DNA of 62,767 nucleotides, taken from assembly GCA_012838805.1 (NCBI GenBank), contig DUON01000004.1, forward strand, positions 1 through 62,767, in the 5' to 3' direction. The position numbers were made by a program, and so were the translations under genes. Each line of letters opens with the position of its first letter. Position 1 is the stretch's first letter. Below the pieces are notes generated by a model, which saw only the letters and a program-made list of their open reading frames with translations, made no database searches and was not told the origin of the DNA. Origin of the DNA: Clostridiales bacterium. GTDB lineage: Bacteria > Bacillota > Clostridia > Christensenellales > DTU072. This document shows positions 43,608-52,685 of the stretch, piece after piece.

Positions 43608-44612
43608 ATGAGAAGTTACAATGTTGCGATAGTAGGAGCTACTGGAATGGTAGGAACAAAGTTCTTGCAGGTGCTTAGCGAAAGGAATCTCCCCGTAAAA
43701 AATTATTATCTATACGCTTCCAAAAGGTCTGCGGGCAAGGTTGTCAATTTTCTGGGAAAAGACCATATAATAATAGAGCTGAAAGAAGAGAACATAGTCG
43801 GCAAGGACCTTGATTTTGCCCTATTCTCGGCGGGCGGAGCCACCTCCAAGGAATTTGCGCCAATATTTGTAAAAAATGGATGCGTGGTTATTGACAACTC
43901 CAGCCAATGGAGAACAGACCCTGAAGTCCCCCTTGTTGTGCCCGAAGTCAACGCTTCAGACAGCTTAAAGAACAAAGGCATTATAGCTAACCCCAACTGC
44001 TCCACCATTCAAGCTGTGGTCGCCCTAAAGCCCTTGCACGACAAATATACCATAAAAAGAGTAGTATATTCCACTTATCAAGCGGTCAGCGGAGCAGGCA
44101 TGACGGGATACAGCGATTTGGAAAACAGAGTAACCGATCCCGATCAGCTTAAGAAATTCCCCTATCCTATCTATGGCAATGTGCTTCCTCATATAGATGT
44201 TTTTCTTGACAACGGTTACACAAAAGAAGAACAAAAAATGATTTTTGAGACTCAAAAGATTCTTGGAGACTCAAACATAAAAGTCACAGCCACGACGGTT
44301 AGGGTGCCCGTATTCCATGGACACAGCGAATCCATAAATATCGAGTTCAAAAAGCCTTGCACGCTTGAGGGCATAAGAGAATGCCTTATTGCCCAAAAAG
44401 GTATCACTGTCATTGATGACCCCAAGCAGAACTTGTATCCCATGCCCATTTACGCCGAAGACAAGGACGATGTCTTTGTGGGCAGAATAAGGCTTGACGA
44501 TACTGTTGAATCAGGATGCAATATCTGGGTGGTGGCGGACAACATCAGAAAAGGCGCGGCAACAAATGCCGTTCAGATTTTAGAGTATCTAATACAAGCT
44601 GACAGCAAATAA
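43608..44612 (+). CDS. asd: Aspartate-semialdehyde dehydrogenase
   Basis: A 334-residue NADPH-dependent enzyme that makes aspartate semialdehyde from aspartyl phosphate. GATGMVG (about residues 10-16) is the nucleotide loop, NPNCSTIQ holds catalytic Cys131, and HGHSESINIEF carries the substrate His. GGAGG precedes the ATG. First gene of asd-dapA-dapB under the lysine riboswitch. Confidence 0.96.
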   Translation: MRSYNVAIVGATGMVGTKFLQVLSERNLPVKNYYLYASKRSAGKVVNFLGKDHIIIELKEENIVGKDLDFALFSAGGATSKEFAPIFVKNGCVVIDNSSQWRTDPEVPLVVPEVNASDSLKNKGIIANPNCSTIQAVVALKPLHDKYTIKRVVYSTYQAVSGAGMTGYSDLENRVTDPDQLKKFPYPIYGNVLPHIDVFLDNGYTKEEQKMIFETQKILGDSNIKVTATTVRVPVFHGHSESINIEFKKPCTLEGIRECLIAQKGITVIDDPKQNLYPMPIYAEDKDDVFVGRIRLDDTVESGCNIWVVADNIRKGAATNAVQILEYLIQADSK

Positions 44613-44625
44613 GGAGGTAAAAATT

Positions 44626-45507
44626 ATGAGTATTTTCACTGGAGTAGGCACAGCTTTAATCACGCCTTTCAAAGATGACAAGCTGGATTTTGAAGCCTTA
44701 GATAGACTTATAGATATGCAGTTAAAGGCTGGCGTAGACGCCTTGATTATCAACGGAACCACAGGCGAGCCCACAACTATGACCCACGCCGAACGAACCG
44801 CTGTTTTGAAATTCGCCATAAAAAAAGTAAACAAACGAATTCCCGTTATTGCGGGAACGGGGAGCAACAACACCCACACCGCCATTGGCTACTCCATTGA
44901 AGCCCAGGAGCTTGGCGCAGACGGCGTACTTGTGGTAACCCCATACTATAATAAGGCTACCCAAAACGGCTTAATTGAGCACTATAAAGCTATTGCGGAC
45001 AGCATAAATATACCCATTATACTCTATAATGTGCCTGGTAGGACTGGGCTGAATATGCTTCCCGAAACAGTAAGCCGTCTTGCAGGCTATAAGAATATTT
45101 CGGCAATCAAAGAAGCGTCGGGAAGCGTCAGCCAGATGATGGAAATAAGAAGACTTTGCGGCGATAAGATTGACCTTATGAGCGGAGAGGACGGCTTGAT
45201 ACACCCCTGCTTTGCCGTTGGCGGAATAGGCGTGATTTCGGTTGCATCCAATATCATACCCGAATATGTATCGGAATTGGCAAAGGCTTTCTTTGCGGGC
45301 GATATCAAAAAATCTCTTCAAATGCAATTGGACATGACGGAGTTGGTAAAAGCTCTTTTTTGCGAAGTCAATCCCATTCCCGTAAAAACAGCTGCTAACC
45401 TCATGGGGCTTTGCGACGACTATATGAGACTTCCCATGACCAAAATGCAAAAAGTGGACTATCTTAAAAAGACCATGAAGGAATTCGGCATACAAATTAA
45501 GGAGTAA
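44626..45507 (+). CDS. dapA: 4-hydroxy-tetrahydrodipicolinate synthase
   Basis: A 293-residue TIM-barrel enzyme condensing pyruvate with aspartate semialdehyde. NGTTGEP (43-49), Tyr134 in LYNVPGRTG and the Schiff-base Lys162 in AIKEASG are in place. AAGGAGG precedes the ATG, 13 nt after asd. The product is also the precursor of dipicolinic acid in spores, which links to spoVA in this window. Confidence 0.97.
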   Translation: MSIFTGVGTALITPFKDDKLDFEALDRLIDMQLKAGVDALIINGTTGEPTTMTHAERTAVLKFAIKKVNKRIPVIAGTGSNNTHTAIGYSIEAQELGADGVLVVTPYYNKATQNGLIEHYKAIADSINIPIILYNVPGRTGLNMLPETVSRLAGYKNISAIKEASGSVSQMMEIRRLCGDKIDLMSGEDGLIHPCFAVGGIGVISVASNIIPEYVSELAKAFFAGDIKKSLQMQLDMTELVKALFCEVNPIPVKTAANLMGLCDDYMRLPMTKMQKVDYLKKTMKEFGIQIKE

Positions 45508-45515
45508 GAATACTT

Positions 45516-46265
45516 ATGAATATACTTATCTATGGAATAGGCGGAGCTATGGGCAAAACCGTCTATAATTGCCTAAGAGAAGAAAAACAAGCGATACCGT
45601 GCTGCGGCGTGGACAAGTATCTTTTGGAAAATCCTTATGATATACCCGTATATAAGAACTGCTTGGAAGTGGACAAAAAGATAGATTGTATCATTGATTT
45701 TTCTTCGCATAACGCCGTATACGACTACATCCCCTACGCCGTAAAGAACAAAATCCCCGCCGTAGTGGCGACTACCGGCTTTAATGAAGAAGAACAGGCG
45801 CTCATTGACGAGGCGTCAAAGACAATACCTATATTCCAATCGGGGAACATGTCTCTTGGCGTGAATATACTTATGCAGCTTGTCAAAAAAACTGCGCGCG
45901 CTATCGGCGATATTGCGGATATTGAGATAGTGGAAACTCACCACAATCAAAAAGCAGATTCCCCCAGCGGCACCGCCATTATGCTTGCCAACACCGTCAA
46001 AGAAGAACTTCCCTCAACCGAATTTATCTATGGAAGAGAAGGCATTGTGGGCAAGAGACCCAAAAAGGAAGTGGGCATTCACGCAGTGAGAGGCGGCAGC
46101 GTTGTGGGCAAACATGAGATTTCATTTTTTATGAATAATGAAATAATCAAGCTCTCCCATGAAGCCGAGAGCAAGACTATCTTCGCAAGAGGCAGTATCA
46201 AAGCCGCCCTTTTCTTAGTTAAACAGCCTTGCGGCAAGTATGATATGAATGATTTATTGATATAA
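45516..46265 (+). CDS. dapB: 4-hydroxy-tetrahydrodipicolinate reductase
   Basis: A 249-residue NAD(P)H reductase, next step after DapA. N-terminal GIGGAMGK nucleotide loop, ETHHNQKADSPSGTA catalytic segment and VRGGSVVGKHEI are present. AAGGAG lies upstream of the ATG. The operon ends in a bidirectional terminator. Confidence 0.96.
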   Translation: MNILIYGIGGAMGKTVYNCLREEKQAIPCCGVDKYLLENPYDIPVYKNCLEVDKKIDCIIDFSSHNAVYDYIPYAVKNKIPAVVATTGFNEEEQALIDEASKTIPIFQSGNMSLGVNILMQLVKKTARAIGDIADIEIVETHHNQKADSPSGTAIMLANTVKEELPSTEFIYGREGIVGKRPKKEVGIHAVRGGSVVGKHEISFFMNNEIIKLSHEAESKTIFARGSIKAALFLVKQPCGKYDMNDLLI

Positions 46266-46290
46266 ACATTTTGTCTTGATATGGTTTATA

Positions 46291-46324
46291 AAAAAATAGT
46301 CGGCAGAGATTTGCCGACTATTTT
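46291..46324. terminator. Bidirectional terminator between dapB and the lipoprotein gene
   Basis: Stem AAAATAGTCGGCA/TGCCGACTATTTT (46293-46305 and 46312-46324) with a short loop. Confidence 0.9.
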
Positions 46325-46346
46325 CATTCATTTGAGATTAAAAATT

Positions 46347-47993
46347 TTAATCGTCATTTTCTTCTTGTATGCCCTCTACCCCGTCAGGGAATTGGATATC
46401 CCCTTCCACGATGTATATAAAGCTTTCGGCGTCTTCGCTTAAGGCTATATACACCTCAAAGGTATTCTCCATAAGATAGTCTATAATTCCTGAACAGTCT
46501 GCCTCTTCAAGCTCTTGTATAAGGTCTATATCCTCCAGCACCTCGTCTGCATAGGTAAAGAATTCCTCGAAATTGGGAAGCAACATATCATAAAAATCTC
46601 TGTCTATCCTAAAGGACAACTTCTGTTCATGGAATCTCAACGCTCCGACAAAGTACGCTACATATTCCATTACATCTTTTTTCTCAATTGGAGTATCGTC
46701 TTCTTGGATATTCCCTTCGCGTATCTTTTCATAGATATCCATTATATCAATGGGGAATTCAATTACTTTTTGGAAGTCACCCTGTGTGGAGTTATATATA
46801 TAGAACATATTTCTGTAAATATAAGCTCCCCATAGCTTATTGCCGTCAGTGTCCTTGATTTCGAACAGCAGTTCATTGCTTATTATTTCTTCAAGATCAA
46901 GTTTGACCTCTCCAGTAATGATATAGTCTTGGTCTTCCTCTTCTTCCTCGCCCTTTTGGGTAATATTTAATTGAATTCCAAAACTTTGGTCGCCATAAAG
47001 GGGATAAGATACATGCTCGTTATTGGCAAAGAAAGGAATGCTTACGAAATTCTCTATTGACCCCGCTCCACCTCTTTTGATAACAAGTTTTTCAAGGTCA
47101 AAGGTCATATTTATCACATCACCGCCGAAAAGCACATTCTTGCTTTCTCCTTCCTGATCCACTAAGAGGTCCGCCTTAAAAGATGTCAATTTGTCGTCAG
47201 ATAAGGAAAATTCGATTATTATCGAGGATTCGGGTATATTGCCGTTGGAAATGTCTTCAAAGGATACGCCCATTATTCTTTGGATAATCAATGAAAGCGT
47301 TTCTGAATCAAATTCTTGCAGTATTCCGCCCGGAGACATTGTGGACACAAGCCTTTCAAGGGTGTTGGCAAGATTGACTTCAAAACGGTATTCGTATTCA
47401 GCGATATGCCCGTACATTCTGGTTCTTCCCGTGATGTCGCCGTTTATTCTTATCAAAGAAGTGAGAACGGTGGAGTAGTGTTTTATATCAAAGGTATTCA
47501 TTTCTAATGGGAAGAATGTCTGAATTATCGATGTATCTAAAGGATATTTGAGTTCTCCCGCCTCTCCGTCCGCCATTTTTATGTATAAATATTCTTTATA
47601 AAAATAAATTCCCAAGACCACGGCATCCTGCTCTTCGTTGAGAACCTCAATGCCCATCCTTAAATCGTCCGGATTTTGGAGATTATAATTCATTTTGAAG
47701 TCCATCCAAAGAGTTAAGTCATTGACTTTTACTTTTGCCCTTGAATCTATGGAAAAGAGAGGATTCATATCATTAACTTTGCCTTTTGAGATATTATCGA
47801 CTGATTCTTTCACACCTCTTAACAGTCTGGTAAACATCGCATTGGCATCTTCACGCTCTATCGGCTTCCAACTGTCATTTCCACCATTATTGCCATTTTC
47901 GTTATTCGGTGGCTCATTGCCGTTACCGTCGCAAGCGGCGAATAAGGTCATAATCAGCAATAGCGTTATAATTATCATTACGGCTTTTTTCAT
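46347..47993 (-). CDS. Hypothetical lipoprotein, 548 residues
   Basis: Signal peptide and lipobox ending at Cys21 (MTLFAAC), then an Asn/Gly-rich linker and a long acidic, beta-rich ectodomain. Two similar halves are suggested by VLGIYFYKEYLYIKM and LWGAYIYRNMFYIYN, each followed by a KYPLD or EFPID segment, so the protein may have arisen by duplication of a lipid- or ligand-binding fold. No family is recognised. It is 10 nt downstream of proS and ends the operon. Confidence 0.7.
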   Translation of the reverse strand: MKKAVMIIITLLLIMTLFAACDGNGNEPPNNENGNNGGNDSWKPIEREDANAMFTRLLRGVKESVDNISKGKVNDMNPLFSIDSRAKVKVNDLTLWMDFKMNYNLQNPDDLRMGIEVLNEEQDAVVLGIYFYKEYLYIKMADGEAGELKYPLDTSIIQTFFPLEMNTFDIKHYSTVLTSLIRINGDITGRTRMYGHIAEYEYRFEVNLANTLERLVSTMSPGGILQEFDSETLSLIIQRIMGVSFEDISNGNIPESSIIIEFSLSDDKLTSFKADLLVDQEGESKNVLFGGDVINMTFDLEKLVIKRGGAGSIENFVSIPFFANNEHVSYPLYGDQSFGIQLNITQKGEEEEEDQDYIITGEVKLDLEEIISNELLFEIKDTDGNKLWGAYIYRNMFYIYNSTQGDFQKVIEFPIDIMDIYEKIREGNIQEDDTPIEKKDVMEYVAYFVGALRFHEQKLSFRIDRDFYDMLLPNFEEFFTYADEVLEDIDLIQELEEADCSGIIDYLMENTFEVYIALSEDAESFIYIVEGDIQFPDGVEGIQEENDD

Positions 47994-48003
47994 AATATCC
48001 TCC

Positions 48004-49713
48004 TTATAGGATAGAATTTGAAATTATTTTCTTTATTTCGCTTGTTACATCTGACAAGTTAATGTTCTTATTAAAATCTTTTGTTCGGGACTGAACCTCT
48101 GCTTGGTTGTTCTTTAGCGAACGCGGGCTTATCACAACCCTTAAGGGTATCCCCATAAGGTCGCAATCTGAGAATTTCACGCCAGCAGAAGTGTCTCTAT
48201 CATCAAATAAGACTTCTACGCCCTGTTCTTCCAGTTCTCTATACAGCTTATAGGCGTTTTCTTTGACTAACGGGTCGTCAAGCCTTAAGGGGCACAAATA
48301 GACATGCCAAGGTGCGATACTCATCGGCCATATAAGACCGTATTCGTCGTTTGACTCTTCCGCAACAGAACTTAAAGCCCTTCCTATACCGATTCCATAA
48401 CAGCCCATAATAGGATGCTGTGCCTTTCCCTCACGGTTGAGGACTGTCATATTCATGCCTTTGGTGTACTTATCGCCTAACTGAAAGATATTCCCAACTT
48501 CTATGCCGTTTTCTAAGTTTAGTTCATGTCCGCAAACAGGGCATTTTTCATTTTCCCGAACTTTGGAGATGTCGTCAAATCTCACGCCTTTAAGGTCTCT
48601 TGACACATCTATTCCCGTAATATGATATTCGGGCTTGTTCGCTCCGCCCACCATATTGTTAGCTTCTTTTAAGGAAGTGTCAAAAAAGACCTTGACCTTG
48701 TCCGTAAGCCCAATAGGACCTATATTGCCGGCGAATACGTCTTGACTGTCTTGTAAGCTTGCAGGTACGATATCCTTTCCAACAAGTTTTTTAAGTTTCG
48801 CTTCATTTATTTCAAGGTCACCCCTAATGAAAGCCACAATTATTTCACCGCTGTATCTGTTTTCATAGGTCACCGCTTTTATCGTCTTGTGTGCGGGGAC
48901 TTTTAATAGCTCCGACACCTCGTCGATTTGGATTTTATCTGCGGTAAAGACCTCTTCAAGCTCAGAGCTTATATCGTCTCTATTCGGTTCTCTGACGCTT
49001 GCGGCTATTTCTATATTCGCCTTATAGTCGCATGAAGAACAAAGGACTATCGTATCTTCGCCCGACGGCGTCAAAAGCATATATTCATGAGCGATGTTGC
49101 CTCCCATCATGCCAGAATCGGACTTGACGACGGCGACTTTTTTCATGCCTATTCTTTTGAAGATTCGGCTGTAAGCGTCATACATCCTTTGATAATATTC
49201 TTCCAAGCCCTCTTGGGACATATGGAAAGAATAGGCGTCTTTCATCACAAACTCTCTAACCCGTATCAATCCGCCTCTTGAGCGTGCCTCATCCCTGAAC
49301 TTTGTCTGAAGCTGATAAATCATAAAGGGAAGCTGCTGATAGCTGGACACCCAATTTCTACACAAATAAACCGCCGCTTCTTCATGTGTCATACCAAGCA
49401 CCAAGTCTTTTTGGTTGCGGTCTTTGAAACGGACCATTTCGTCGCCGATAGAAGAGTATCTTCCCGACTCTTCCCACAATTCCCTTGGCATGACGACAGG
49501 AAAACTGACTTCCTGCCCCTCTACGGCGTCCATTTCTTCTCTAATAATGTTCTCTATCTTTTTGCATATTCTTCTGGCGGGCATAGCCAACGCCCATATG
49601 CCGTTTGCTACAAGCTTAATAAATCCTGCTCTAACCAAGAGAGCGTGACTTCTTATTGTCGCATCCGACGGGTTTTCCTTTGTTCTTTCTCCAACAAGCT
49701 TTGATAATAACAT
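48004..49713 (-). CDS. proS: Prolyl-tRNA synthetase, bacterial type
   Basis: A 569-residue class II synthetase with the bacterial layout: motif 1 near the N terminus (LLVRAGFIKLVANGIWALAMPARRICKKIENIIREEMD), motif 2 (TKFRDEARSRGGLIRVREFVMKDAYSFH), a YbaK-like editing insertion (about 225-385), motif 3 (GCYGIGIGRALSSVAEE) and the anticodon-binding domain. It charges tRNA-Pro, whose TGG gene is also in the window. It lies between two lipoprotein genes in one apparent operon. Confidence 0.96.
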   Translation of the reverse strand: MLLSKLVGERTKENPSDATIRSHALLVRAGFIKLVANGIWALAMPARRICKKIENIIREEMDAVEGQEVSFPVVMPRELWEESGRYSSIGDEMVRFKDRNQKDLVLGMTHEEAAVYLCRNWVSSYQQLPFMIYQLQTKFRDEARSRGGLIRVREFVMKDAYSFHMSQEGLEEYYQRMYDAYSRIFKRIGMKKVAVVKSDSGMMGGNIAHEYMLLTPSGEDTIVLCSSCDYKANIEIAASVREPNRDDISSELEEVFTADKIQIDEVSELLKVPAHKTIKAVTYENRYSGEIIVAFIRGDLEINEAKLKKLVGKDIVPASLQDSQDVFAGNIGPIGLTDKVKVFFDTSLKEANNMVGGANKPEYHITGIDVSRDLKGVRFDDISKVRENEKCPVCGHELNLENGIEVGNIFQLGDKYTKGMNMTVLNREGKAQHPIMGCYGIGIGRALSSVAEESNDEYGLIWPMSIAPWHVYLCPLRLDDPLVKENAYKLYRELEEQGVEVLFDDRDTSAGVKFSDCDLMGIPLRVVISPRSLKNNQAEVQSRTKDFNKNINLSDVTSEIKKIISNSIL

Positions 49714-49722
49714 TTGCCCTTC

Positions 49723-50082
49723 CTATCTTCTGACTTTTACAATAACTTTGAGGTCGCCGATATACTCTTCCAAATGATAAACGGGCACGGTATATTCGCC
49801 TGCCGAATCATCTGAAAGCTTGTTGTCGTCGTCCAACACATCTTCAAGCTCGGATAAATCAAATTCCAAATTGTTCTGAACGCTTGCCGTCTCCCCGTCT
49901 GACTTGTAAGCGGTGATTTTTACATTTTCTTTTTTGAATGTGTCGCCCTCAGTAAGAGTAAGGTCCTCTATCTCAAATCTATCGATACTTGGCTCTTCGG
50001 GGTCTTTGTCGCACGCTGCGAAAGTGAATACCAAAGCGCCGATTAAAGCTATTAAAAACAGAATAGTAAAAGTTTTTTTCAT
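49723..50082 (-). CDS. Small Ig-like lipoprotein
   Basis: A 119-residue protein with a lipobox ending at Cys24 (FTFAAC) and a single bacterial Ig-like (Big_3-type) domain pattern: IEDLTLTEGDTFKKENVKITAYKSDGE to GEYTVPVYHLEEYIGDLKVIVKVR. Likely surface exposed; function unknown. First gene of the operon with proS. Confidence 0.75.
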   Translation of the reverse strand: MKKTFTILFLIALIGALVFTFAACDKDPEEPSIDRFEIEDLTLTEGDTFKKENVKITAYKSDGETASVQNNLEFDLSELEDVLDDDNKLSDDSAGEYTVPVYHLEEYIGDLKVIVKVRR

Positions 50083-50109
50083 ATGGTGCTCCTTCTATTT
50101 ATTAAACTA

Positions 50110-50138
50110 ATTATATATTTAATATAAGTCTTTGTCAA
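50110..50138 (-). promoter_or_regulatory. Promoter of the lipoprotein-proS-lipoprotein operon
   Basis: Minus strand TTGACA (50138-50133), 17-bp spacer, TATAAT (50115-50110); an AGAAGGAG ribosome site follows before the ATG at 50082. Confidence 0.8.
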
Positions 50139-50176
50139 TATCATAAGTATTGTATGACACTTTACTAAAAATAATA

Positions 50177-52681
50177 TTAATATATGGCATCGTCTTCTGT
50201 CTGTCTTACGGCAAGGGTTATTTCCCCGTCTTTGACTTGGGGTTTTCCTTTGGTGGTCCTTGCCTCTATCATAATATCTTCTGAATTGACTACCTTGAAA
50301 GCTTTATTTTGGTCTACCAAAACTAAATCATAGGGTTCCGTAACCACGCCTGCGAAAACAAGTCTGCTCTTTTTAGTTTTTGCCAAATCAATGACCTTGA
50401 CGCCCTTTCTATTTCTCTTCATAGTATCAATATATGAGATAATGACCCTTTTGGCATAGCTATTGTTCGCTACAAGCAAGAGTTCGCCAAGCGGGTCTAT
50501 ACCCTCTTCAAAAGAGGGCTCGCCCTCGCATTGCCCCGCAAATAAAACGCTGTCGCCTTCGTTAAGGCTGATACCAATAACACCAGACGCCTTTCTGCCC
50601 TGCAAAGGATATTCGTCTATACTGGTATTGACACACATTCCCTTTTGTGTAACGAAAATTATCGTCGCAAAGTCGGATTTCTTTTCTACATTGATTACTT
50701 CATCGTCTTCTTTTAGGATAGCCACTTGATAGCTGTCTTTATTTACTATATAATCGCCAAACAGGCTCTTTTTCACCATTCCTTTTTTGGTAAAGATATA
50801 GACCTCGTCTTTGGGGTCAATACCGTTGTCGGTTATCATAGTGACGACAGCTTTTTCGTCCATAGCGGCATCTGGAAACATCTCAGACATGGGAAGACCT
50901 TTATCCGTCCATTTGCTTTCAAGTATATCCTCAGTTTTGAGTTTATAACAGTTCCCCTTATTGGAAAAGACAAGGGCGGTCTGATTTTTGTCCACAAAGG
51001 CAATATGCTTGGCAAGCCCGTCATATCCCGAAGATTCGGCGTCCTTATGCACGCTCATATACTGCCTTTGATTGAGAAACTTTATATCGCCCTCAACCCC
51101 TATGACCACATATCCGCACTTCCCGGGCGAAAGCGCTGCCTCGCATGGGTCCACAATAGTGTCATTGATATTGTCCACAATAAGAGTAAGTCTCTTGGTC
51201 TTGTATTTTTCCTTTATTTCATTGAGTTCTTTTTTGACAACTCTTGAAAGCTCTTTTGCGGAATTGATTATCTTTTCAAAGCTCTTAATTTGTGCCTTAA
51301 TCTCCACAAGCTCCTTTTCAAGCTTATTGATTTCCATTTTGGTAAGGCTGGCAAGCTTTAAGTCAAGTATGGCGTCCGCTTGATTTTCCGAAAGCTCAAA
51401 CCTTCTTCTAAGGTTTATCTTGGCTTCAGTGCGTGAATTTGAGTTCTTAATCAAAGCTATGACCTCGTCGATATGTGGAAGAACAAGAATAAATCCGTCC
51501 AGAATATGCTCCCTTTTCTTGGCGATATTTAAGTCATATCTTGTTCTGTTATATACTACTTCCTTTTGGTGCTTAATATAATAGCGAAGTATCTCAATAA
51601 GCCCCATTTGTCTTGGCTTTCCGTCTGCAATAGCTATCATATTGCAATTAAAATTGCACCTTAAATCAGTCTTATCATAGAGAAACTCAACGATTTTTTT
51701 TGCGTCCTCGCCTTTTTTAAGCTTGATTACTATCCTAATGCCATTCTTGTCAGACTCGTCTAAAATCTCGGTGATACCGCCAAGGATGTTTTCGCTTTTT
51801 CCTTTTTTGGCGGTCAAAGTATCTCTTAAATTCAGTATTTTTTGCTGAATTTCTGCCTTATTAACATTGTAGGGAAGTTCGGTTATTACTATTTGCTGTT
51901 TCCCGTTCTCCACCTCGATATCGTGTCTTGCCGCCATGGGAATCTGACCTTTACCCGTTGAATAGACCTCTTCCAGATTGCCCCGTTCTATATATCCTCC
52001 GCCGGGGAAATCTGGACCTTTGATTATGGTCATCATCTCATTAAGGCTTATATTGGGATTGTCGATAAGCGCAATAGCACCCTCAATAACTTCGGTCAAG
52101 TTGTGGGGTGGAATCTTAGTTGAAAGTCCAATAGCTATGCCGGTAGCCCCGTTTACTAATAGGTTGGGGAAGCGTCCGGGCAGTACTTCAGGCTCTTCCA
52201 AGGTATCGTCAAAGTTTTTGACCCACTTGACGGTATCCTTTTCAAGGTCTCTAAGCAATTCGTAAGCCAAGGGTTCAAGCTTTACTTCGGTATACCTCAT
52301 AGCAGCGGCTCTGTCGCCGTCTATTGAGCCGAAGTTTCCATGACCTTTTACCAGCGTATTCCTCATAGAAAAGTCTTGAGCCATATTGACCATAGCTTGA
52401 TATATAGAAGTGTCGCCATGTGGATGATATTTTCCAAGACAGTCACCAACCACCCTTGCGGACTTTTTATAAGGTCCGTCGGGTCTAAGCTTCATTTCAT
52501 ACATGGAATACAAAATACGCCTTTGAACGGGCTTTAGTCCGTCTTCTACCCTGGGCAGCGCTCTGTCCAGTATTATATATTCGGCATATGGCATCATGTA
52601 GTCATGAATCGCCTTTGCCAAAGGTCTTTCGATTATTCTTTCTTCAAATACTTCTTCTGTGGCTGTATCTTTTGCACGCAT
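50177..52681 (-). CDS. parC: Type II topoisomerase subunit A, ParC-like
   Basis: An 834-residue GyrA/ParC protein. The breakage-reunion domain carries [14 protein letters not shown] and the catalytic Tyr in AAAMRYTE; a beta-pinwheel C-terminal domain follows about residue 520. The GyrA box (QRRGGKG) is missing, with QGRKASGV at the comparable place, and the pair is not near dnaA or recF, so topoisomerase IV is favoured over gyrase. The quinolone-determining positions equivalent to E. coli GyrA 83 and 87 are Thr and Gln. It follows parE by 4 nt. Confidence 0.8.
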   Translation of the reverse strand: MRAKDTATEEVFEERIIERPLAKAIHDYMMPYAEYIILDRALPRVEDGLKPVQRRILYSMYEMKLRPDGPYKKSARVVGDCLGKYHPHGDTSIYQAMVNMAQDFSMRNTLVKGHGNFGSIDGDRAAAMRYTEVKLEPLAYELLRDLEKDTVKWVKNFDDTLEEPEVLPGRFPNLLVNGATGIAIGLSTKIPPHNLTEVIEGAIALIDNPNISLNEMMTIIKGPDFPGGGYIERGNLEEVYSTGKGQIPMAARHDIEVENGKQQIVITELPYNVNKAEIQQKILNLRDTLTAKKGKSENILGGITEILDESDKNGIRIVIKLKKGEDAKKIVEFLYDKTDLRCNFNCNMIAIADGKPRQMGLIEILRYYIKHQKEVVYNRTRYDLNIAKKREHILDGFILVLPHIDEVIALIKNSNSRTEAKINLRRRFELSENQADAILDLKLASLTKMEINKLEKELVEIKAQIKSFEKIINSAKELSRVVKKELNEIKEKYKTKRLTLIVDNINDTIVDPCEAALSPGKCGYVVIGVEGDIKFLNQRQYMSVHKDAESSGYDGLAKHIAFVDKNQTALVFSNKGNCYKLKTEDILESKWTDKGLPMSEMFPDAAMDEKAVVTMITDNGIDPKDEVYIFTKKGMVKKSLFGDYIVNKDSYQVAILKEDDEVINVEKKSDFATIIFVTQKGMCVNTSIDEYPLQGRKASGVIGISLNEGDSVLFAGQCEGEPSFEEGIDPLGELLLVANNSYAKRVIISYIDTMKRNRKGVKVIDLAKTKKSRLVFAGVVTEPYDLVLVDQNKAFKVVNSEDIMIEARTTKGKPQVKDGEITLAVRQTEDDAIY

Positions 52682-52685
52682 TTAT

